This document shows positions 1 to 7,629 of a DNA stretch of 64,000 nt, piece after piece. The notes beneath the pieces were generated by a model that was given only the letters and a program-made list of their open reading frames with translations, did no database searches and was not told where the DNA came from. The DNA comes from Halorussus vallis (GTDB lineage: Archaea > Halobacteriota > Halobacteria > Halobacteriales > Haladaptataceae), in NCBI RefSeq assembly GCF_024138165.1, contig NZ_CP100000.1, forward strand, positions 3,100,001 to 3,164,000, written 5' to 3'. The position numbers and the translations under genes were made by a program. Position 1 is the first letter of the stretch, and every line of letters begins with the position of its first letter.

Positions 1-845
1 ATTCCCTCCAGGTAGACGATGCCGTAGCCCTCGTAGCGGGAGGGCACCGCCAGCAGGTGACTCGCGGAAAGCCGGTCGGCGAGCGCCGCGTCCGGGAGTC
101 GACCCGACAACGTCACCGACTCCTTGACGCCGAGTTCCCGAATCAGGTCGAGAATCCGCCGGGCGTACGCGGCGTCGGGCGTCGCGCCGACGACCGTCAG
201 GTGCCAGTCGCCCGTGACGTCGGCGAGTCCGACGAGCAGGTCGTGCAGGCCCTTCCGCGGGACGACGTTGCCGACGAAGACGACTTCGAGCGGTTCGCCC
301 TCGCCCGGCGGTTCCGCGGAGACGCGTTCGGCGGGCGGGTCGAAGCGGTCGCCGGCGGGCCGGGTGACGACCGACGGCCACGGCCGTCGGTCGTCGCCCG
401 CTTCAGTTCTCTTCGTGCTTCCGGCGAGTAGCTCGGCGGCCCGACGCGTCGTTTCGCTGGCGTATACCGCGGCGTCGACGCCCCGGAGGTAGCGCCGCTC
501 GACCGCGCGGGCCAGCCTGCCTCGAATCGGAGACTGGCGTTCGCTCGCCCGGAGGTGGTGGACGACCGAGACGACCGGCGTCTCGACCCGGCGGTTGTGT
601 CCGACCAGCGAGGCGTGACAGAGTTCGTCCTCCACCAGCACGTCGAAGTCGCCGCGAAGCTTCGCGGCGATTCGCGGGTCGAGGTTGTCGGCGAGCGCGC
701 GCGGTCCCGTGCGCGCTCGCCACGGCAGTTCGACGACGGTCACGTCGTCGCCCGCCGCCCGGAGGTGGGCGACCAGCTTTCGGTCGTAGAGGAAGCCGCC
801 GCTGGTCGTCCGGAGGTCGCCGTAGACGACGAAGCCGACGTTCAC
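1..845 (-). CDS. Glycosyltransferase family 4 (GT-B fold), C-terminus beyond window
   Basis: The minus-strand frame starts at a GTG at 845, 6 bases after the stop of the PTPS-like gene, and is still open at base 1, so the C-terminus is missing. The N-terminus (VNVGFVVYGDLRTTSGGFLY) has the glycine-rich opening of GT-B glycosyltransferases. About residue 175 the second Rossmann half begins (EVVFVGNVVPRKGLHDLL), and near the edge the frame reads PSRYEGYGIVYLEG, the start of the GT4 EX7E nucleotide-sugar motif. It should transfer a sugar from an NDP-sugar in the cytoplasm; the acceptor is unknown. It is very probably co-transcribed behind the PTPS-like gene, which raises the possibility of a glycosylated pterin, but that is inference. 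Confidence 0.85.
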   Translation of the reverse strand, partial: MNVGFVVYGDLRTTSGGFLYDRKLVAHLRAAGDDVTVVELPWRARTGPRALADNLDPRIAAKLRGDFDVLVEDELCHASLVGHNRRVETPVVSVVHHLRASERQSPIRGRLARAVERRYLRGVDAAVYASETTRRAAELLAGSTKRTEAGDDRRPWPSVVTRPAGDRFDPPAERVSAEPPGEGEPLEVVFVGNVVPRKGLHDLLVGLADVTGDWHLTVVGATPDAAYARRILDLIRELGVKESVTLSGRLPDAALADRLSASHLLAVPSRYEGYGIVYLEG

Positions 846-851
846 GGTCGC

Positions 852-1229
852 TCAGACCGCCCGCTCGTGGGACGCCCACGCCGCCTCGTCCTCGCGGAGT
901 TTCACGGCGAGCGACTCGACCGCCGGAGCGTCGAGGCCGTCGGCGAGTCGGTCGCCGAACAGCCGCGCGAAGTGCTCCAGGCTGGGATTACGTCCCTCGA
1001 ACTCCGGCAGGTCGTTGAGCGTCGCGTCGCGGTAGCGGTCGACCGTCGACTCCAGCAGCGCCGTCGCGTCGTCGATGTCCACGAGGTAGCCGTACTCGTT
1101 CAGCTCCTCGCCCGAGAACTGGACCTTCGCGGTGTAGGCGTGGGAGTGCAACTCGCCCTCCGGACCGGGGTCCGGCACCGTCAGATAGTGCTGTGCGACG
1201 AACGCGCGTTCGACCGTGACGGCGTACAT
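852..1229 (-). CDS. 6-pyruvoyl-tetrahydropterin synthase / QueD family protein
   Basis: 125 residues, the usual PTPS length. The zinc-binding histidines of the family are visible in AQHYL near residue 14 and LHSHAY near residue 28, and the conserved Glu of the substrate pocket in PSLEHFA near residue 83. The catalytic Cys that normally sits a few residues before HGH is absent (the run is GPEGELHSH), so this is probably neither a typical QueD nor a typical eukaryotic-type PTPS. Archaeal paralogs of this family are known to feed pterin and folate-like cofactor synthesis. It lies just upstream of, and in the same direction as, the glycosyltransferase; a TATA-like sequence is present about 55-60 bases upstream of the ATG. 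Confidence 0.85.
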   Translation of the reverse strand: MYAVTVERAFVAQHYLTVPDPGPEGELHSHAYTAKVQFSGEELNEYGYLVDIDDATALLESTVDRYRDATLNDLPEFEGRNPSLEHFARLFGDRLADGLDAPAVESLAVKLREDEAAWASHERAV

Positions 1230-1280
1230 CCCCTAGAGGAGCGACGGCCACGTCCTTGAAGCTAGGTCGGCGTTCCGTAG

Positions 1281-1291
1281 AAAGTATATCA
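1281..1291. promoter_or_regulatory. TATA-like element in the divergent PTPS / methyltransferase intergenic region
   Basis: AAAGTATATCA is the only AT-rich run in the roughly 100-base divergent spacer. It could serve either direction: about 40 bases upstream of the methyltransferase GTG at 1332 and about 55 upstream of the PTPS ATG at 1229. Assignment is by eye only. Confidence 0.35.
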
Positions 1292-1331
1292 GTCCGGTTC
1301 CGGTACTGTGGGTCGTCAGAGGTGTCCACGC

Positions 1332-2162
1332 GTGACCGACCGCCGAGAGCGTGCGTCCGAACCGAACGAGAGCGAGAGTGGCGAAATCGAGAGCGAGAAC
1401 GCCGGAACCGAACCGCCGGTAGACGCACCGGCAGACGCGTCCGCGGGGGCGTCTGCGGGCTACGACGCGCTGGCCGAATCCGCCGACGAACTCGGCCCCG
1501 ACGCGAGTCCGTGGGGCGACAGCCACTTCCAGCGACACTATTCCTGGCCGGCGGCCCGCGACGTACTCCCGGCGGTCGACGACCGGCGCGTCTTGCTCGC
1601 CGGGTGCGGACGGGGCGACCACGTCGGGTGGTTCCTCGACCGGGGCGCGTCGGTCGTCGGACTCGACGCGAGCGAGGCGGCGATTCGAACCGCCCGCGAC
1701 CGGTTCGACGAGGAGGCGAACGCGACGTTCCGCCGCGCCGACCTGACCGACTCGCTCGACTTCGACGACGGGGCGTTCGATCTGGTCTTCAGCCACCTCG
1801 TGCTCGGTCACGTCGAGGACTGGAAGCCCGTCTTTGCGGAGTTCCGGCGCGTGCTGGGCGAACGTGGAACGTTCGCGTTCGCCGTCGTCCACCCGAAGTA
1901 CCTCCGGCGGAAGGACGCCGTCGAGAACTACTACGACGTCCAGCGAATCGACGTGGCGTGGCCGGGCGCGGTGATTCCGACCTACTACCGACCGATGCGG
2001 GCCGTCGTTTCGCCGCTCGTCGCGGTCGGGTTTCGACTCGAAGCGTTCGAGGAGCCGAAGCCTCGCGACTCCTTCCGGGAGTACGCGCCCGAACGACACG
2101 AGCACGCCTCGCGGTCGCCCCAGGTGCTTTGCGTCCGGGCGCGGACGGCATCGCGCCCGTAA
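1332..2162 (+). CDS. Class I SAM-dependent methyltransferase
   Basis: Start taken at GTG 1332 (VTDRRERASE); an earlier ATG at 1308 would add eight residues. An acidic, low-complexity N-terminal stretch of about 50 residues precedes the catalytic domain. Motif I is VLLAGCGRGDH, followed by the acidic residue of motif II in VVGLDAS and by FDLVFSHLVLGHVED, the motif IV/post-I block typical of the Methyltransf_11 clan. The C-terminal third (YYDVQRIDVAWPG, TYYRPM) resembles small-molecule methyltransferases rather than DNA or protein enzymes. The substrate is unknown. It lies between the PTPS-like and dehydrogenase genes but on the opposite strand, so it may belong to the same pathway without sharing a transcript. 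Confidence 0.8.
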   Translation: MTDRRERASEPNESESGEIESENAGTEPPVDAPADASAGASAGYDALAESADELGPDASPWGDSHFQRHYSWPAARDVLPAVDDRRVLLAGCGRGDHVGWFLDRGASVVGLDASEAAIRTARDRFDEEANATFRRADLTDSLDFDDGAFDLVFSHLVLGHVEDWKPVFAEFRRVLGERGTFAFAVVHPKYLRRKDAVENYYDVQRIDVAWPGAVIPTYYRPMRAVVSPLVAVGFRLEAFEEPKPRDSFREYAPERHEHASRSPQVLCVRARTASRP

Positions 2163-2199
2163 TGCGAACCGGTGGTCGCTCTCACGTGCCGCCCCGGAT

Positions 2200-3219
2200 T
2201 CAGTAGGTCAACAGCACGCCGAGTGTCTCCTCGGGTCGCTCGTCCAGCGCGCGGTACGCCTCCTCGGCCTCCCCGAGGTCGAACTCGTGGGTGACGAACC
2301 GCTCGGGGCGAATCTCTCGGAGACGACGCCAGGCGGCGTCGAGGCGGCGCGCTTTCGTCCACCGGCCCCGGCGCTCAGGGGCGACGGTGCTTACCTGCGT
2401 ACTCTCGACGGACACGCGACTCCGGTGGAATCGTCCGCCGAGGTGGAGTTCCGCGAGTTTGGAGCCGTACCACGACCCGACGAGCACCCGACCATCGTAG
2501 CCCGTCGCGTCGATGGCGGCGTCGAGCGCGGCCGGACTCCCCGACAGTTCGTAGGTGAGGTCGGCGCCCTCTGCCTCCTCGCCGTCGGCCCACTCGCGGA
2601 GTCTGTCGGCCACGCCCTCGCCGGGTTCGAACGTCGCGTCGGCGCCCAGAGTGGCCGACCGTTCGCGCCGCGAATCGTAGCGGTCGACGGTCGCCAGTCC
2701 GTCCAGCGGACACCGCGAGAGCAGCGCGGTCGTCAGCAGGCCGACGACGCCCTGGCCGAAGACGACGGCGCGCTCGCCGAGGACGGGCGCGCCGTCGTGG
2801 AGGAAGTTGACCGCCGTCTCGACGTTCGGGAGGAACGCGGCGGCCTCGCTCGGACAGTCCTCGGGCACGGGCTGAAGTTCCTCGACGGGCGCGCAAAAGC
2901 GGCTCTCGTGGGGGTGGAACGCGAGCACCCGACGGTCCTCCCACGACGGGTCGACGCCGGGTCCGGTCGCGGTCACCCGGCCGACGACCGCGTAGCCGTA
3001 CCGGAGCGGAAACGACAGAGACCCCGACAGCGAGTCGAGTTGGCTGTCGGCCGCCAGGTCGTCGGACGCCTCCCCGCGGTAGACCAGCAGTTCGGTCCCG
3101 GGGCTGACCATCGAGCACTCCGCGCGCACGCGGACCTCGCCCTCGCCCGGTTCGGACACCTCGCGCTCGCGGACCTCGAGTTCGCCCGGTCCCGTGAAGT
3201 ACAGCGCTCGCGCTCGCAT
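2200..3219 (-). CDS. Zinc-binding alcohol dehydrogenase (MDR), BchC-like
   Basis: 339 residues. The N-terminal GroES-like domain carries the catalytic-zinc Cys in AECSMVSPGTELLVYRG and a His in LAFHPHESRFC; the four-Cys structural zinc lobe of classical alcohol dehydrogenases is missing. A Rossmann glycine motif follows (AVVFGQGVVGLLT). The SPGTELL signature and the shortened zinc lobe resemble the BchC-type subgroup, which oxidises a hydroxyethyl side chain of a tetrapyrrole. Haloarchaea make no bacteriochlorophyll, so a different alcohol is expected here. Gene order PTPS-like, glycosyltransferase, dehydrogenase suggests a shared pathway (inference). Confidence 0.8.
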   Translation of the reverse strand: MRARALYFTGPGELEVREREVSEPGEGEVRVRAECSMVSPGTELLVYRGEASDDLAADSQLDSLSGSLSFPLRYGYAVVGRVTATGPGVDPSWEDRRVLAFHPHESRFCAPVEELQPVPEDCPSEAAAFLPNVETAVNFLHDGAPVLGERAVVFGQGVVGLLTTALLSRCPLDGLATVDRYDSRRERSATLGADATFEPGEGVADRLREWADGEEAEGADLTYELSGSPAALDAAIDATGYDGRVLVGSWYGSKLAELHLGGRFHRSRVSVESTQVSTVAPERRGRWTKARRLDAAWRRLREIRPERFVTHEFDLGEAEEAYRALDERPEETLGVLLTY

Positions 3220-3420
3220 CGGTTCACCGTCCCCTGCGGCGGTAGTTTCCGCGAAGCGACGCCTCGCTCCGCGCGAACCGCCCGGGGACCGCTCGGTCGC
3301 CGGGCGGTTCGCGTTCGGCGTCGACGCACCCCGCTCGAAACTGCGTCGTCCACACGGCTACGCCGCCGTCACGTATCGTTCTTTGGCCCAATTCTCGCTC
3401 ACCGAACACCCATCGGCCGG

Positions 3421-3618
3421 TCAGTTGCTCGTCGCGTCACCGTCGTTCCGCTCGAGGAGTTCGTGGATGTCGGTTTCGTCCAGCAGGTCCAGGAGGCTCG
3501 CGCCCTCCTCATACTCGCGCAGTTCCTCGTCGGTCAGCCAGTTCGAGGGGTCGCGGTTTCCCATTCGTTCGGCCAGCATCTCGTCCAGGTCGTCCGGGTC
3601 GTAGCCTGAGACGGGCAT
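3421..3618 (-). CDS. Small acidic haloarchaeal protein
   Basis: 65 residues, MPVSGYDPDDLDEML through ERNDGDATSN, strongly acidic with a predicted helical middle (LTDEELREYEEG). The frame is clean and the composition matches halophile proteins. No domain recognised and no membrane segment or Cys pair. It stands alone between the dehydrogenase and ncsA. Confidence 0.6.
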   Translation of the reverse strand: MPVSGYDPDDLDEMLAERMGNRDPSNWLTDEELREYEEGASLLDLLDETDIHELLERNDGDATSN

Positions 3619-3881
3619 GGCGCCGAGTACGTCCCGTGCTACCTTATGGCGTTCGGCGGGTCGGTTCGAGCGCGACGCCGGACCGCCGAGTTTCCGCGCC
3701 GAAAGTCGGCGGATTTCCGGTTTCCGTCGCTTCCACGCGCTTCCGCAGCCGACCAGACGGCGAGTGACAAGTCTCGATTCAGATAATTTCCTATCGCAGT
3801 ATCTGGTTTACGAGTGCAGCGTCGGCGACCCGCTCCCCCGAGGCGAAACCGTCAAACACCCGGAAACGAAACCTTCGGCCG

Positions 3882-4892
3882 ATGGACTGCGATAAGTGCG
3901 ACCGCGAGGCGGTCATGCACGCCGCGTACTCGGGGCTGCACCTCTGCGAGGACCACTTCACGGCTTCCGTGGACAAGCGCGTTCGCCGCCGGGTCCGCGA
4001 AGACGGCCTGGTTCCCGACGACGCGACGCCCGAGGACCCCGAGACGTGGGTCGTGGGGCTGTCGGGTGGCAAGGACAGCGTCGTCCTCACCGACATCCTC
4101 CACCGGACCTTCGAGCAGGACCCCCGCATCGAACTCGTCGCGCTCACGATCCACGAGGGTATCGAGGGTTACCGCGACAAGAGTGTCGACGCCTGCGAGG
4201 AACTGGCCGAGGAGTTGAGCATCCGCCACGAGATCGTCACCTACGAGGAGGAGTTCGACGTTCGGATGGACGACGTCGTGGAGAAGGACCCCGAGAACAT
4301 GGCCGCCTGCGCCTACTGCGGGGTGTTCCGCCGGGACCTGCTCTCGCGGTACGCCGAGGAGTTCGGCGCCGACAAACTGTTGACCGGCCACAATCTCGAC
4401 GACGAGGCCGAAACCGCCCTGATGAACTTCCTCGAGGGTGACGTCGCCCAGATCGCCAAGCACTTCGACGCCAGCCTCGGCCGGTTCGGCGACGACCGCG
4501 ACGACTCGGAGTCGTCGCGGTCGTCGCCCGCCCGCGAGGAGCAGGAGGACTTCGTCCCGCGCGCGAAACCGCTCCGGGACGTGCCCGAAAAGGAGGTCGC
4601 GCTGTACGCCCACCTCAACGACCTTCCCGCCCACATCACCGAGTGCCCGCACGCGAGCGAGGCCTACCGCGGCGAAATCCAGTCGCTACTCTACCAACTG
4701 GAGGAGAACCACCCGGGAACGCGCCACTCCATCATGGCCGGCTACGAGGAACTCGCGGCGCTGGCCGCCGAGGAGTTCGGCGCGCGCGACGGCGGGAAGA
4801 CGGAACTCGGCGAATGCGAGCGATGCGGCGCGTCGACGACTCGCGACCGGTGTCGGAAGTGCTCGCTGCTGGACTCGCTCCACGCCGCGTGA
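3882..4892 (+). CDS. ncsA: tRNA 2-thiolation protein NcsA (TtuA/Ncs6 family)
   Basis: 336 residues. The N-terminus has a zinc ribbon (CDKC, then LHLCEDH), residues 66-71 are the PP-loop SGGKDS that adenylates the target uridine, CAYCG near residue 145 supplies catalytic/Fe-S cysteines, GHNLDDEAET follows, and the C-terminus has a second ribbon (CERCG...CRKCS). This is the full layout of the archaeal protein that 2-thiolates wobble U34 using sulphur carried by a SAMP. Placement next to ftsZ2, convergent, matches the order known in Haloferax. Residues about 203-215 (GDDRDDSESSRSS) are an insertion-like linker encoded by a 41-base perfect palindrome. Confidence 0.95.
   Translation: MDCDKCDREAVMHAAYSGLHLCEDHFTASVDKRVRRRVREDGLVPDDATPEDPETWVVGLSGGKDSVVLTDILHRTFEQDPRIELVALTIHEGIEGYRDKSVDACEELAEELSIRHEIVTYEEEFDVRMDDVVEKDPENMAACAYCGVFRRDLLSRYAEEFGADKLLTGHNLDDEAETALMNFLEGDVAQIAKHFDASLGRFGDDRDDSESSRSSPAREEQEDFVPRAKPLRDVPEKEVALYAHLNDLPAHITECPHASEAYRGEIQSLLYQLEENHPGTRHSIMAGYEELAALAAEEFGARDGGKTELGECERCGASTTRDRCRKCSLLDSLHAA
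4488..4528. repeat. 41-nt perfect palindrome inside ncsA
   Basis: Arms 4488-4507 and 4509-4528 are exact reverse complements (20 bp) around a single G at 4508. The left arm begins GGCGACGACC and the right arm ends GGTCGTCGCC. The palindrome codes for the polar linker of NcsA without breaking the frame. Nothing shows whether it acts as DNA, as RNA, or only as a mutational scar. Confidence 0.9.
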
Positions 4893-4966
4893 GCGACCGC
4901 TGGCGAGGAGAGATTTCGAAAACGCAAGAAGACGGCGTATTACGGAGTTCCGTCGACGTCGGCGAA

Positions 4967-6205
4967 CTACCGGATGACGTCGAGTCCGTTGTTCTTCTCG
5001 AGTTCGTCCTGTCCGCCGTCGGACTGGGCGCCCCACGAACTGCCGCCGCGACCGGCGGCCTCGCTGGTGGAGGGGGACTGGGAGACGCCGCCGTCGTTCT
5101 GGACGTTGTGGCTGGCGTCGAACGACTTGGTGTCGACGTCGCCCATCTGTTGACGGGACTTGTCGGCCTGCTTCTGCGTGCTCGGGCCGAGGACCTGGGC
5201 GCTCTGGACGCCGGTCATGATGGCCATCACGCGAACCTTCCCCTTGTAGTTGTCCTGGATGCGCGCGCCCCAGATGACGTTGGCGCTCGCTTCGAGGCGT
5301 TCGGTGATGTTGCTCGCGATGGACTCGGCCTCCTTGAGCGTGAGGTCCGGGCCACCCGTGATGTGGACGAGGCCGCCGGACGCCCCGCGGTAGTCCACGT
5401 CCAGAAGCGGGTGGTTCATCGCGTCCCGGACGACCTCCTCGGTCTTGTTCTTGTCCTGGGTCTCGCCGACCAGCATCACCGCGACGCCGCCCTGGTTCAT
5501 GATGGAAGTCATGTCGGCGTAGTCGAGGTTGATGAGCGACGGCTGGGTGATGGTCTCCGAGATGCCCTTGACGGTTTCGGCGATGATCTGGTCCATCACC
5601 GAGAACGCCTTGCCGATGGGTAGGTTCGGGACGTAGTCCAGCAGTCGGTTGTTGTCGAGGACGATGATGGAGTCGGCCTCGCCGCGAAGCTTCTCCAGTC
5701 CTTCCTCGGCCTTCACCGTGCGGGCGCGCTCGACGTTGAACGGCGTCGAGACCATGCCCACCACGATGGCACCCTGCTCTTTGGCGATTTTAGAGACGAC
5801 CGGCGCGCTGCCGGTCCCCGTGCCGCCGCCCATGCCTGCGGTAACGAACACGAGGTCTGCGTCTCCCAGTACCTCTTTGATGGTTCCCTGGGCCATCTCG
5901 GTCGCGCGTTCACCCATCGAGGGGTCGCCGCCCGCGCCGAGTCCGTTGGTCAGGGACTTGCCGACCAGGATCTTCGTGTCGGCTTCGATCATCTTGAGGT
6001 GCTGCTTGTCGGTGTTGATGGCGACGGTGTCCGCGCCGTCGACGCCGATGTTGTACAGCCGGTTGACGGTGTTGTTACCCGCGCCGCCACAGCCGACGAT
6101 GACGATTCGGGGGTCGCCGAACTCGTCACCGTTGGTCGCGGCCTCCTCCATCTCGCGGTTCTCTTCCTCGGCGTTCTCCAGCGCGTCCTGGACGATATCC
6201 TGCAT
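4967..6205 (-). CDS. ftsZ2: Cell division GTPase FtsZ2
   Basis: 412 residues. The GTP-binding tubulin signature GGGTGTG lies at residues 126-132, the GCGGAG nucleotide loop at 38-43, and the T7 synergy loop NLDYAD at 226-231, so both GTP binding and polymer-dependent hydrolysis residues are present. A Gln/Ser/Gly-rich C-terminal linker ends in a short conserved tail, NGLDVIR. Haloarchaea carry FtsZ1 and FtsZ2, which act in division-ring assembly and constriction; the position directly behind cdrS (3 bases) identifies this one as FtsZ2. Expression should follow the cdrS promoter and its palindromes. Confidence 0.96.
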   Translation of the reverse strand: MQDIVQDALENAEEENREMEEAATNGDEFGDPRIVIVGCGGAGNNTVNRLYNIGVDGADTVAINTDKQHLKMIEADTKILVGKSLTNGLGAGGDPSMGERATEMAQGTIKEVLGDADLVFVTAGMGGGTGTGSAPVVSKIAKEQGAIVVGMVSTPFNVERARTVKAEEGLEKLRGEADSIIVLDNNRLLDYVPNLPIGKAFSVMDQIIAETVKGISETITQPSLINLDYADMTSIMNQGGVAVMLVGETQDKNKTEEVVRDAMNHPLLDVDYRGASGGLVHITGGPDLTLKEAESIASNITERLEASANVIWGARIQDNYKGKVRVMAIMTGVQSAQVLGPSTQKQADKSRQQMGDVDTKSFDASHNVQNDGGVSQSPSTSEAAGRGGSSWGAQSDGGQDELEKNNGLDVIR

Positions 6206-6208
6206 GGT

Positions 6209-6394
6209 CTACACCTTCGCCCACGAGCGCTTGTTCGTCGTTTGCTCGGTCGTATCCTCCTGTTCGTTCAACATGTCGCGAACGGCGGCCCGAATCGCCT
6301 CGCTGCGATTCGGGAACTCCCCGGTCTCGACCATCTGTTCGACCTCCTCGATCTGCTGTTTCGGAATGCGTAGTGTCACACGCTCCATATTCAT
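6209..6394 (-). CDS. cdrS: CdrS, short ribbon-helix-helix regulator of ftsZ2
   Basis: 61 residues, [20 protein letters not shown] then [18 protein letters not shown], a textbook ribbon-helix-helix: one beta strand, two helices and the conserved G-x-F-x-N-R-S-E turn. It ends 3 bases before ftsZ2, so the two genes are co-transcribed. CdrS is an established cell-division transcription factor in Halobacterium and Haloferax. An ATG two codons downstream (MERVTL) is an alternative start. The leader upstream, 6395-6572, holds palindromic sites well suited to an RHH dimer. Confidence 0.93.
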   Translation of the reverse strand: MNMERVTLRIPKQQIEEVEQMVETGEFPNRSEAIRAAVRDMLNEQEDTTEQTTNKRSWAKV

Positions 6395-6408
6395 ATTCCC
6401 CTTGTGGA

Positions 6409-6447
6409 GTAAGACGGTACGCGGCGACGCCGCGATGCCCGTTTTAC
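6409..6447. promoter_or_regulatory. Half-sites of the GTAAGACG motif in the cdrS leader
   Basis: GTAAGACG at 6409-6416 and the related, oppositely oriented CGTTTTAC at 6440-6447 match the halves of the two palindromes further upstream. They lie just before the cdrS start and could be extra binding points for CdrS or CdrL. Their spacing is irregular, so function is uncertain. Confidence 0.4.
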
Positions 6448-6496
6448 GCCGAGTGAGTGCACGAGGCGGCGGGTCCGACCACCTCGCACCACTCGT

Positions 6497-6514
6497 GTAA
6501 GACGACCGTCTTAC
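6497..6514. promoter_or_regulatory. Palindromic operator at the cdrS-ftsZ2 transcription start
   Basis: GTAAGACG-AC-CGTCTTAC is a perfect 18-base palindrome. It sits about 25-40 bases downstream of the cdrS TATA box at 6539-6546, i.e. over the expected start of transcription, where a bound dimer would repress. A second near-identical palindrome overlaps the cdrL stop. RHH proteins bind such short inverted repeats, so CdrS or CdrL is the obvious candidate binder (inference). Confidence 0.65.
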
Positions 6515-6538
6515 GCGAACGTATCCACATAGTCAAAA

Positions 6539-6546
6539 CTTAAATA
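6539..6546 (-). promoter_or_regulatory. TATA box of the cdrS-ftsZ2 operon
   Basis: On the minus strand the bases read TATTTAAG, close to the haloarchaeal TATA consensus. A start about 25 bases downstream would fall near 6515, giving cdrS a leader of roughly 120 bases. The box is flanked by palindromes on both sides. Confidence 0.6.
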
Positions 6547-6559
6547 GTTAACGGCGGTC

Positions 6560-6576
6560 GTAAAACGTCGTCTTAC
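6560..6576. promoter_or_regulatory. Second palindromic operator, overlapping the cdrL stop codon
   Basis: GTAAAACG-T-CGTCTTAC, 17 bases, repeats the motif of 6497-6514 with one changed base and a 1-base centre. It lies directly upstream of the cdrS TATA box, in the BRE region, and includes the cdrL TAA (6573-6575). Together the two sites bracket the promoter. Confidence 0.6.
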
Positions 6577-7271
6577 GGCGAGTCGAGAACGTCGGCAGAC
6601 GGGGTCCTCCGGCCGCAGCCCGGGCAGAATCCCCAGTCGGAGCGTATCTCGTCGCCGCATTCGCAGAACAGGCGGTTCGCGGCCTTCTCTCCGCAGTTCG
6701 GGCAGTAAACGTGGTCGTCGTCCAGCGTCTCGCCGCACTGGTTGCAGGACTTCTCCTCGCGGCCGGCGCCGCCCGCGGCGGCGCGCCGGCCGTCCGACGC
6801 ACCGTCGGACACTTGTCTGTCGGACGGTGCGTCGGACGGGTTCGCCGCGCCAGTTCGGGTCGCGTCGGCGCTCGCGGTCCCGACCGGCGAGTCGGTTTCG
6901 AGCGTGACGTTGACGTTTACGTCCTGTTGACGTTCGCGCTCGCGAGGCGCGCGCGCCTCGCGAGCGGCCAGTCGTTCGGCGACCAGCGCGTCGACGCGCT
7001 CGGTGAGGAGGGCGTCGAGGCTGTCGCTTCGGGCGCGGGAGGTGCGGTCGCGGCGAATCGGTTCGTCACGGACCGCTTGTCGCTCTCCGGCGTCGAACTC
7101 CGTCCGACGCCTGCCACCGTCGCGTTCGGCCCCGCGTTCGTCGGACGCGACGCGCGAGTCGCGCTCCAGATACTCCCGGAGCGCCTCGCGCATGACCTCG
7201 CTCTTCGAGGCGTCGAGCGCCTCGATGCGTTCGACGAGGTCCTCGTCCGCGCGGAAGGTAATCTTGCTCAT
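6573..7271 (-). CDS. cdrL: CdrL, long ribbon-helix-helix protein with C-terminal zinc ribbons
   Basis: Start chosen at ATG 7271 (MSKITFRADEDLVERIEALD), the start of a classic RHH domain (SKSEVMREALREYLERD); the longer open frame upstream is non-coding in character. 232 residues: RHH at 1-45, a long charged Arg/Glu linker, then two zinc-binding units, CNQCG...CPNCG and CECG...CPGCG, ending SADVLDSP. It is immediately upstream of cdrS-ftsZ2, the order known for this regulator pair. A TATA-like ATTTTAATC on the minus strand about 35 bases upstream suggests a very short leader. Two long palindromes fall in its linker coding region. Confidence 0.88.
   Translation of the reverse strand: MSKITFRADEDLVERIEALDASKSEVMREALREYLERDSRVASDERGAERDGGRRRTEFDAGERQAVRDEPIRRDRTSRARSDSLDALLTERVDALVAERLAAREARAPRERERQQDVNVNVTLETDSPVGTASADATRTGAANPSDAPSDRQVSDGASDGRRAAAGGAGREEKSCNQCGETLDDDHVYCPNCGEKAANRLFCECGDEIRSDWGFCPGCGRRTPSADVLDSP
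6790..6839. repeat. Inverted repeat (17-bp arms) inside the cdrL linker
   Basis: Arm CCGTCCGACGCACCGTC at 6790-6806 is exactly complementary to 6823-6839, with a 16-base spacer. It encodes the repetitive SDAPSDR/SDGASDG part of the CdrL linker, so the protein is itself a near-repeat here. Confidence 0.85.
6937..6966. repeat. 30-nt perfect palindrome inside the cdrL linker
   Basis: Bases 6937-6966 are perfectly self-complementary around the centre at 6951/6952 (left half begins CGCTCGCGAGG). It encodes AAREARAPRERE in the Arg/Glu-rich linker. GC-only composition makes it a very stable potential hairpin. Confidence 0.85.
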
Positions 7272-7335
7272 GTGGCTGTTCGTCCCAGTGTAGCACGCCC
7301 ATCCTATTTTAATCTTCCCGATGTGTCTGACGGCC

Positions 7336-7350
7336 GACTTACGCAAGACG
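7336..7350. promoter_or_regulatory. Possible CdrS/CdrL-type site upstream of cdrL
   Basis: GACTTACGCAAGACG contains both halves (CTTAC and AAGACG) of the motif seen at the cdrS promoter, here in the everted order and closely packed. It lies about 30 bases upstream of the cdrL TATA-like element, compatible with autoregulation. Weak by itself. Confidence 0.35.
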
Positions 7351-7555
7351 GCGTCGGGGTCGGCGTCGCGTACGGGCCGAGGGGCGGTGCTGGGCCGGTG
7401 ACTCGCGGCCCGAATGCGCTCTTTATTTCGAGTCGGTCGTCGCACGCACGAGAACCAAGACCCCAGATTTCGTCACCGGAGTACGGGACCCGATGCCACT
7501 CCCGTCGGTGAATAATAACCCTTAAGGCCGGGACGGCCCCTACGTGAAACTGTAT

Positions 7556-7629
7556 CCGCCCTTAGCTCAGACTGGTAGAGCAGTCGACTGTAGATCGACT
7601 TGCCCCCCGTTCAAATCGGGGAGGGCGGA
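7556..7629 (+). tRNA. tRNA-Tyr (GTA)
   Basis: Complete cloverleaf: acceptor stem CCGCCCT (7556-7562) pairs with AGGGCGG (7622-7628), discriminator A at 7629. The anticodon loop CTGTAGA at 7588-7594 has anticodon GTA at 7590-7592 between 5-bp stems, and the T-arm is CCCCG-TTCAAAT-CGGGG. No intron and no encoded CCA. 74 nt. Its 3' end is repeated in degraded form downstream. Confidence 0.96.

Noticed and set aside
690-721. Inverted repeat with 11-bp arms in the glycosyltransferase gene
   Set aside because: Arms are short and made of alternating GC, so the match is expected at this composition.
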